From positions 248,001-312,000 of the forward strand of contig JBLNDJ010000060.1 in assembly GCA_050261515.1 (NCBI GenBank): DNA of 64,000 nt, written 5' to 3'. The translations under genes were made by a program, and so were the position numbers. The notes under the pieces are model-generated. The model was not told the DNA's origin, did no database searches, and saw nothing but the letters and a program-made list of their open reading frames with translations. This document shows, one piece after another, positions 58,520 through 64,000 of this stretch. Positions within the stretch are counted from its first letter, which is position 1, and each line of letters starts with the position of its first letter. The stretch is from JBLNDJ01 sp050261515. GTDB lineage: Bacteria; Acidobacteriota; Terriglobia; Bryobacterales; Bryobacteraceae.

Positions 58520-60544
58520 ATGCTGGAAACCAGACGCCCTTCCTACGTCCCCGAGAAGACGGACATGCGCGAATTCACGTTTCGCGCCGTCCTGCTCGGC
58601 CTGCTGATGACCGTGGTGCTCGGCGCGGCCAACGCGTACCTGGGCTTGCGCGCCGGGATGACCATCGCCGCCACGTATCCGGCGGCGGTGATCGGCATGG
58701 CGATCCTTCGCCTCAGGCGCGGGTCGATCCTCGAAGAGAACATCGCTCGAACCGTCGGGTCGATCGGCGAATCGGTGGCGGCGGGCGCCATCTTCACGAT
58801 CCCGGCGTTCGTGATCTCGAAAGCCTGGCCGTCGTTCGGCTTCGCCGACGCCTACTGGAAATCGACCGCGCTCATGATCGTCGGCGGGTTTCTCGGTATC
58901 CTCTTCGTCACACTGCTGCGGCGGGTGATGGTGGAGGACACGGAGCTGCCGTTCCCGGAATCGGTGGCCGCCTCGCAGATCCACATCGCGGGCCAGCGCG
59001 GCGCGCAGGCTGCGAAGCTGCTGTTCGTCAACATGGGTTTCGGCGCGCTGATTTACCTGCTCGGGCAGTTCAAACTTTTCGCGGCTAGCAAGTCGTTCCT
59101 GGTTTCGGTCGGGGAGGCGGGGCGGACGGCGCTGCGGCTAGCCTGGGGCCGCGGCGCGGACAACGTGACGACCGACGTCGCGGTGGGGGGGACGGCTGCG
59201 TTCTCGGGTCCGGCCGTGAGTCCGGCTTATGTAGGCGTCGGCTACATCATCGGGCCGCGCCTTGGAGCGCTGAACTTCGCCGGCGGCGTGCTCGCCTGGG
59301 GCCTGCTGGTTCCGGTGTTCACGTACTTCCTCGGCCCTGAGCTGCTCAGGGCGAATCCGAACCTGCCCTGGGGCGAGGTGAACGAGGCGATCTGGAAGAA
59401 CATTGTGCGGCCGATCGCGGTGGGCGGCATGCTGGTGGGCGCCTGCTACACGCTGTTCAAGATGCGCAAGAGCCTGGGCATCGGGATGAAGCGGGCCGTA
59501 TCGGATCTGAAGAAAGCCGGCGGGCAGGCCGCCGCGACCGACCGGCGCGACCGCGACCTGGGCGCCAAGACCGTGTTCCTCGGCATCGGCGTCGTGTTCC
59601 TCTGCATGGTGCTGCTGTACTTCTACTTCTCGAATACGCTGCCCGGGGGCCTGGTGGCCGCGCTGGTCATGATCGTGCTCGGGTTCTTCTTCGCGGCGGT
59701 CTCGGGGAACCTGGTCGGCATGATCGGCTCTTCGAACAACCCCATTTCGGGCCTGACGCTTTCGACGCTGATTATCGCCGCACTGCTTATGCTCGGCATC
59801 GGCGTTTCGGGCATGAGCGGCGTGGCGGCGGTGCTCGGCGTGGCGGCGGTGGTCTGCGTGTCGTCCGCCGTTGCGGGCGAGATGCTGCAAGACCTCAAGG
59901 TGGGCCACATTCTGGGCGGCACGCCGCGCAGCATGCAAATCGGCGACATGCTCGGCATCGTTGTGGCGGGCGCGGCGCTCTACTTCCCGCTCCTGATTCT
60001 GCACCAGGGCGATATCAACGCGGGCGGCGCGGGCTTCGGCGGAAAGGCGCTGCCGGCGCCGCAGGCCGGCCTCATGGCCTCGCTCGCGCAGGGCATTGTG
60101 AATCATCAGATGCCGTGGCCGCTGGTGGTGGTCGGGATTTTCATGGGCCTGGCGCTGATCATGGTGCAGGTGAAGAGCCCGATGCTGTTCGCCGTCGGGA
60201 TGTACCTGCCGCTCGAAACGACGTTCGCCATCTTCTGCGGCGGCGTGTTCCGTTGGATCACGGACAACCTGCGCGAGCGCCGCGGTTTGAACGACGCCCA
60301 GAAAGCGCGGGTGGAGAACGCCGGGGTCCTGACCGCCTCGGGCCTGATCGCGGGGGAGGCGATGGCGGGGCTTGTGATCGCGGGCCTGCAATTCGGTAAG
60401 GTCAAGGTGCCGGAGATCTTTGCCGAGCCGTCGTTCCTGGCGGGGCTGGCGGTGCTTGCCGTGATTGCGGTGGTGATGATCCGGGTGCCGCTCGCCAACG
60501 CCGGCAGCCCGGATGAGCCGGCGCCGCCGGCGGCGGTGATGTGA
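58520..60544 (+). CDS. OPT-family oligopeptide/metal-chelate transporter
   Basis: A 674-residue, roughly 16-helix transporter of the OPT superfamily. Family features include MREFTFRAVLLGLLMTVVLGAANAYLGL at the start, TELPFPESVAASQIH, and SSNNPISGLTLSTLI in the centre. OPT proteins import short peptides or metal-ligand complexes by proton symport. It is followed 7 bp later by the UlaG-like gene, so they are likely co-transcribed. Confidence 0.93.
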   Translation: MLETRRPSYVPEKTDMREFTFRAVLLGLLMTVVLGAANAYLGLRAGMTIAATYPAAVIGMAILRLRRGSILEENIARTVGSIGESVAAGAIFTIPAFVISKAWPSFGFADAYWKSTALMIVGGFLGILFVTLLRRVMVEDTELPFPESVAASQIHIAGQRGAQAAKLLFVNMGFGALIYLLGQFKLFAASKSFLVSVGEAGRTALRLAWGRGADNVTTDVAVGGTAAFSGPAVSPAYVGVGYIIGPRLGALNFAGGVLAWGLLVPVFTYFLGPELLRANPNLPWGEVNEAIWKNIVRPIAVGGMLVGACYTLFKMRKSLGIGMKRAVSDLKKAGGQAAATDRRDRDLGAKTVFLGIGVVFLCMVLLYFYFSNTLPGGLVAALVMIVLGFFFAAVSGNLVGMIGSSNNPISGLTLSTLIIAALLMLGIGVSGMSGVAAVLGVAAVVCVSSAVAGEMLQDLKVGHILGGTPRSMQIGDMLGIVVAGAALYFPLLILHQGDINAGGAGFGGKALPAPQAGLMASLAQGIVNHQMPWPLVVVGIFMGLALIMVQVKSPMLFAVGMYLPLETTFAIFCGGVFRWITDNLRERRGLNDAQKARVENAGVLTASGLIAGEAMAGLVIAGLQFGKVKVPEIFAEPSFLAGLAVLAVIAVVMIRVPLANAGSPDEPAPPAAVM

Positions 60545-60551
60545 GGCGCCG

Positions 60552-61343
60552 ATGACCGATTCCTTGATGCAGCAGATCCGCGATTACGCGGTGCCGAAGA
60601 AATCCGTCGGGATCTGGTGGCTGGGCCAGAGCGGCTACATCTTCAAGACGCCCGAGGGGACGCTGGTGGGTGTGGACCTATATCTCACCAACAGTTGCGG
60701 CCCGGCGTATCCCGAGCTCAACCTGGAGCGACAGGTGCCCGTGCTCATCGAGCCCGAGGAGCTGCGTGTGGATGTGTTCGCCTGCACGCACAATCATCTG
60801 GACCACACCGATCCGGAGACGATTCGCGGCCTGCGCGAGAAGGACAGGATGCAATTCGTCGGTCCCGCGCCGAGCTGCGAGGTCTTCCGCAAGGAAGGTG
60901 TCGAGCCGGGCCGCATCGTGCCCGCGTGGCCCGACTGCGAGATCGGCCTCCGCGATGTGACCACTCGCGGCACCTTCGCCCTGCCGACCGACGCGACCGA
61001 CCTGAACCACATGGGCTTCGTCTTCGAGTTCGGCTCGGGGCCGCGCGTTTACGTCACGGGCGACACAGACTTCCACGAGTTGCTCTACTCGGCCGGCAAG
61101 CACAAGCCGGACCTCGTCATCACCGTCATCAACGGCGGCTTCAACAACCTCTCGCATTGGGAGGCGGCCGAGCTGGTGCGGGCGATCAGGCCCAAGGCCG
61201 CCATCCCGTGCCACTACGACATGTTTGCGGACAACGCCGTGGACCCGCGGCAGTTCCAGGTGTCCCTGAAGCTGCGGTGCCCGGACGTGCGGTACGTCCA
61301 GATGGAGCACGGCAAGCCACTGGTGTTTGAAAAAGGGCGTTGA
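60552..61343 (+). CDS. UlaG-like metallo-beta-lactamase-fold hydrolase
   Basis: A 263-residue member of the metallo-beta-lactamase fold. The metal motif HNHLDH is at 80-85, with GDTDFHEL and HYDMFADNAVDP further on, resembling UlaG, the L-ascorbate-6-phosphate lactonase. The C-terminal half is all consistent with that subgroup. It follows the OPT gene, so it may act on an imported compound rather than ascorbate; no other ascorbate genes are near. Confidence 0.82.
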   Translation: MTDSLMQQIRDYAVPKKSVGIWWLGQSGYIFKTPEGTLVGVDLYLTNSCGPAYPELNLERQVPVLIEPEELRVDVFACTHNHLDHTDPETIRGLREKDRMQFVGPAPSCEVFRKEGVEPGRIVPAWPDCEIGLRDVTTRGTFALPTDATDLNHMGFVFEFGSGPRVYVTGDTDFHELLYSAGKHKPDLVITVINGGFNNLSHWEAAELVRAIRPKAAIPCHYDMFADNAVDPRQFQVSLKLRCPDVRYVQMEHGKPLVFEKGR

Positions 61344-61344
61344 T

Positions 61345-61521
61345 TTACTCGGCACACCCAACCGCTCTCGGAGCAGTTCGGCCTCTTTCGAGCTTTGGCC
61401 ACCTGTTGTAGCCCACATCTGGATCGTTGGATCGGGGCACTCGGATGTATTCGACTTCCCTCTGGTTCACCTCGGCATCAGCAGCGATTTCGGATTCCCA
61501 AAGCATCTCCTTGCGGATCAT
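61345..61521 (-). CDS. Possible small protein of unknown function
   Basis: 58 residues from the ATG at 61521, with GGAGAG six bases upstream. The sequence (EIAADAEVNQREVEYIRVPRSNDPDVGYNRWPKLER) looks protein-like in composition but matches no family I know. The open frame extends about 24 codons further back to a stop, so it may be a decayed fragment. It ends just after the convergent UlaG-like gene. Confidence 0.4.
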   Translation of the reverse strand: MIRKEMLWESEIAADAEVNQREVEYIRVPRSNDPDVGYNRWPKLERGRTAPRAVGCAE

Positions 61522-61618
61522 GAAATCTCTCCGTTGCTCTCTGGTGAAATCCCTGGCGATAAGAGCAGGATCGGCGCTACCGAAATGGTTGCGTCAAGTA
61601 TATCAATGCCCTAAAGGC

Positions 61619-61658
61619 GGACAGCTCCCTCTTTTTTTCGTAGAAAAGGTGTCTGTCC
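61619..61658. repeat. Short inverted repeat and T-rich stretch
   Basis: GGACAG (61619-61624) and CTGTCC (61653-61658) bracket a T-rich and A-rich 28-bp core. The right part, GGTGTCTGTCCCC, resembles dispersed intergenic motifs found beside many genes in environmental genomes. Confidence 0.5.
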
Positions 61659-61659
61659 C

Positions 61660-61688
61660 CTTTTTAGTGGTCGCCTTTTTAGTGGTCG
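61660..61688. repeat. Tandem 15-bp duplication at the stop codon of the Cys-rich gene
   Basis: CTTTTTAGTGGTCG occurs at 61660-61673 and 61675-61688, offset by 15 bp. The rightmost copy includes the stop and final Asp-His codons of the gene ending at 61679, and the other copy lies just beyond. Confidence 0.85.
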
Positions 61689-62167
61689 GCCGTGCCGCTG
61701 ACGTGCTCGAGGTTCGCCTCCAGGTACGCTTTGAGCGCGATCAGGATGCGGCGGCGGTTGTCGAGCATCAACTCCCAGTCCGGCAGGTATAAGCCCGGCT
61801 CGAACTCCACGGCCATCCAGTCGAACGGCCTCGGAACGCCCGCGTCGCGCAGCGCGTAATGCAGGAACGCGAATCCGCCGCAACAGTGGCTGCGTCCGAA
61901 CAGCTCGCAACCCGGGCAGGCGCGGTTCTCCGCCACAGGATCGATCATCCGTAACAGCGCGAGGCCGTCATGCGTCTCATAGCGCAGCGGAAGCGGATCG
62001 GCGGGAGGATTGGGGGAGGCTTCACCCCGGTTCGGCGCGCGGTTGAGGAGCAGGTCCCAGCACTCGGATTCGCTCACGGACAGGACTTGCTGCTCGATCC
62101 GGCGCTCAAATTCCTGTAACGCGTCTGCGATCCGCTCTTGGCGGAGGATATCAGCCTCGTCGGACAT
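61679..62167 (-). CDS. Cys-rich protein of unknown function
   Basis: 162 residues from the ATG at 62167; a GTG at 62176 adds three. A charged helical N-half (EADILRQERIADALQEFERRIEQQVL) is followed by a compact metal-like motif CPGCELFGRSHCCGG (four Cys plus one His), then FAFLHYALRDAG and a domain with PDWELMLDNRRRILIALKAYL. The motif suggests zinc or iron-sulfur binding. No known family comes to mind. It is divergent from the spermidine-synthase-like gene with 49 bp between starts. Confidence 0.65.
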   Translation of the reverse strand: MSDEADILRQERIADALQEFERRIEQQVLSVSESECWDLLLNRAPNRGEASPNPPADPLPLRYETHDGLALLRMIDPVAENRACPGCELFGRSHCCGGFAFLHYALRDAGVPRPFDWMAVEFEPGLYLPDWELMLDNRRRILIALKAYLEANLEHVSGTADH

Positions 62168-62216
62168 GTCCGGCACGGGTAGCTTAACATAGTGGATTGT
62201 CTCGCGCTCTTGCCAA

Positions 62217-64000
62217 ATGAATAAAACTTCCTCGCCCTGGCGCCGGATCTATCTCGGAGTCGGCATCACGACGCTCGCCACGCTTCTGCTCGAGCTGTCG
62301 CTGACGCGGATCTTCTCCGTCGTCTTCTACTACCACTTCGCGTTTCTCGCGATCTCGATCGCGCTGTTCGGCTTGGGCGCCGGAGGTGTCTTCTCATACG
62401 TCGTCGCGCGCCGGGGCGGGGATTTTTACGCGAAGCTCGGGTCGCTGGCGGCGGCGAACGCGGTGCTGGTGATCGTGGCGCTCGTGTTCGTTCTTACGCG
62501 CAAGGGCGACCCCGGCTACGCCGCCATCGCGATCGTGTACTTTGCCTCCGCGCTGCCGTTTTTCGCCGCGGGCACGACGATTTCGCTGGTGATTGCCGAG
62601 ACGATCGGCCGCGTGAACCGCGTCTACTTTGCCGATCTGCTCGGGGCGGCGGCGGGATGCCTGCTTCTGGTCCCGATGCTCGATGCGCTCGGCGGCCCGA
62701 ACACGGTGCTGGCGACCTCGGTGCTCTACGCGGCGTCGGCCGTGCTCTGGTTCGGACTGTCGGGGGACGCGCGGCTGCGGAACGCGGCGAAGGCGCTCAC
62801 CGCCGCGCTCATCGTGCTCGTGGCGGTCAACGCGAAGTCCGGATTCATCGACGTGAAGTACGCCAAGGGCAGGGAACTCGTGCGGGAGCGGTTTGTGAAG
62901 TGGAACAGCTTCTCGCGCGTGGCGCTCGCGACGGAGAAGGACTCGGGCCGGCCGAACATCGTCATCGACGCGGACGCGGCCACCGGCATCCCGAGCTACG
63001 ATTTCGAGAACCTCACGGAGAAAGAGCGCGCGGAGCTGCTCTACCAGGGCCCCGGGCTCGTCTACCTGCTGAGGCCGGCCGCGCGGACGCTGATCATCGG
63101 CGCGGGCGGCGGGTGGGACCTGGCGCGGGCGCTCGCCTCCGGCAGCCGCAGCATCACGGGCGTCGAGATCAACCCGATCATCGCGACGACGATCATGCGC
63201 GAGCGGTTCCCCGAACTCAGCCGGCGGCTGTACTTCCGGCCCGAGATACGGATCGGCGTCGAGGACGGCCGCTCTTTTGTGCGGCGCAGCCCGGAGAAGT
63301 TCGACGTGATTCAAATGACGCTCGTCGATACATGGGCCTCCACCGCAGCCGGTGCGTTCGCGCTCTCGGAGAACAATCTCTACACGTCCGACGCGTTTTA
63401 CGAATATCTGAACCACCTGACCGATCGCGGCGTCCTGGTGTTCACGCGTTGGGGCCTGGAGCCGCCGCGCGAATCGCTGCGCCTGATCTCGCTGGCGCGC
63501 ACGGCGCTCGGACGGCTGGGCGAGGGCGAGCTGGCGGGGCACGTCATTGTGGTGCGGGAGGGATCGGTGAGCGACTTTGGCGGTTGGGGCGCGACCGACA
63601 CCGTCTTCATCTCGCGGAAACCATTCGGCGACGCCGACCTCGCGCGGCTGCGCGACGCCGCTCCGCACGGGCGCTTCCGGACGATTTACATGCCGGGTGA
63701 CCACAGCGAGAACGCCTTCGCGCGCCTGATTCACAGCCGCGATTTTCAGGAGTTCGAGCGGCAGTACCGCTACGACGTCTCGTCCGTGGACGACAACCGT
63801 CCCTTCTTCTTCTATACCGTGCAGCCCGACGACCTCTGGAATTTCCTCAAGCACGCGTCGCGCTTCAACGCCGATTACAACATCAACCGCGCGGTGCCGC
63901 TGCTGTTCGGCCTGCTGGCGATCAGCGCCATCGCGACCCTGATCATGCTGCTGCTGCCGCGCGTGCTGCTCGGCAGCCGGCTGCCGCAGGAGAAGGGCGT
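62217..64000 (+). CDS. Spermidine-synthase-like membrane protein (5' part, cut by window end)
   Basis: About 594 residues before the edge. The N-terminal 200 residues hold several membrane helices (YLGVGITTLATLLLELSLTRIFSVVF...), and from about residue 290 there is a Rossmann-like domain (TLIIGAGGGWDLARALASGSRSITGVEINPI) of the spermine/spermidine synthase kind. A new helix (LLFGLLAISAIATLIMLLL) starts near the end, so more membrane segments follow. Such fusions transfer aminopropyl or methyl groups or only bind ligands; the activity here cannot be told. Start: ATG at 62217. Confidence 0.8.
   Translation, partial: MNKTSSPWRRIYLGVGITTLATLLLELSLTRIFSVVFYYHFAFLAISIALFGLGAGGVFSYVVARRGGDFYAKLGSLAAANAVLVIVALVFVLTRKGDPGYAAIAIVYFASALPFFAAGTTISLVIAETIGRVNRVYFADLLGAAAGCLLLVPMLDALGGPNTVLATSVLYAASAVLWFGLSGDARLRNAAKALTAALIVLVAVNAKSGFIDVKYAKGRELVRERFVKWNSFSRVALATEKDSGRPNIVIDADAATGIPSYDFENLTEKERAELLYQGPGLVYLLRPAARTLIIGAGGGWDLARALASGSRSITGVEINPIIATTIMRERFPELSRRLYFRPEIRIGVEDGRSFVRRSPEKFDVIQMTLVDTWASTAAGAFALSENNLYTSDAFYEYLNHLTDRGVLVFTRWGLEPPRESLRLISLARTALGRLGEGELAGHVIVVREGSVSDFGGWGATDTVFISRKPFGDADLARLRDAAPHGRFRTIYMPGDHSENAFARLIHSRDFQEFERQYRYDVSSVDDNRPFFFYTVQPDDLWNFLKHASRFNADYNINRAVPLLFGLLAISAIATLIMLLLPRVLLGSRLPQEKG

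Overview
The window is a GC-rich, densely coded bacterial chromosome segment, probably from Acidobacteriota and within it a Bryobacterales/Solibacter-like lineage. That placement is inferred. It rests on a large orphan MacB-type permease of the acidobacterial duplicated kind, several Tat-signal periplasmic enzymes (Gfo/Idh, aldo/keto-reductase-like, alpha/beta hydrolase), an M28B carboxypeptidase-like protein, LpxB (so a lipid A outer membrane) and flagellar genes. No phage, insertion sequence, rRNA or CRISPR array is visible.

Layout. 1-5.5 kb: the tail of an ABC ATPase gene, a small exported protein, then a minus-strand surface-glycan module (Wzt-like ABC ATPase, methyltransferase with a C-terminal coiled coil, GT2-GT4 fusion). 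5.5-10.4 kb: a gene-poor stretch, tRNA-Met, then parB-parA, a cluster of five parS sites, rsmG and mnmG. This order is typical of the replication-origin region. 10.4-17.3 kb: purD, tRNA-Arg, a cytochrome c, a 59-bp tandem repeat, a beta-propeller lipoprotein, fliA behind a sigma-54 promoter, a GT-C-like membrane protein and dedA. 17.3-24.7 kb: the ppiD-lysC-cmk group, a 2-hydroxyacid dehydrogenase, a Cys/Met-metabolism PLP enzyme and a CPBP protease. 24.6-30.9 kb: a secreted LolA-like protein, an M28B peptidase, a Tat-exported reductase-like protein, and groES-groEL under a CIRCE/sigma-70 promoter. 31-40.9 kb: a double hydrolase coupled to a hybrid histidine kinase, lpxB, an M1-family protein that has lost its zinc site, a Fic protein and trxB. 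40.9-53 kb: feoAB, Gfo/Idh, the duplicated permease, a MerR-TPR fusion, and a tolC-emrA-kinase-emrB efflux operon. 53-58.5 kb: tatA, HU, recA, an HTH protein, and a flgM-(flgN)-flgK-flgL operon with a sigma-28 promoter. 58.5-64 kb: an OPT transporter with an UlaG-like hydrolase, two small unknowns, and a spermidine-synthase-like membrane protein cut by the window end.

Three connections stand out. First, the Wzt-like protein carries nine tandem 12-residue repeats inside its glycan-binding domain and lies beside a coiled-coil methyltransferase, which resembles a cap-and-measure glycan export module. Second, the flagellar cascade can be read from the DNA: a sigma-54 site precedes fliA, and a FliA-type site precedes flgM, whose product inhibits FliA. 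Third, several proteins look repurposed: the M1 protein without catalytic residues, a kinase-like protein inside an efflux operon, and a MerR head fused to TPRs.
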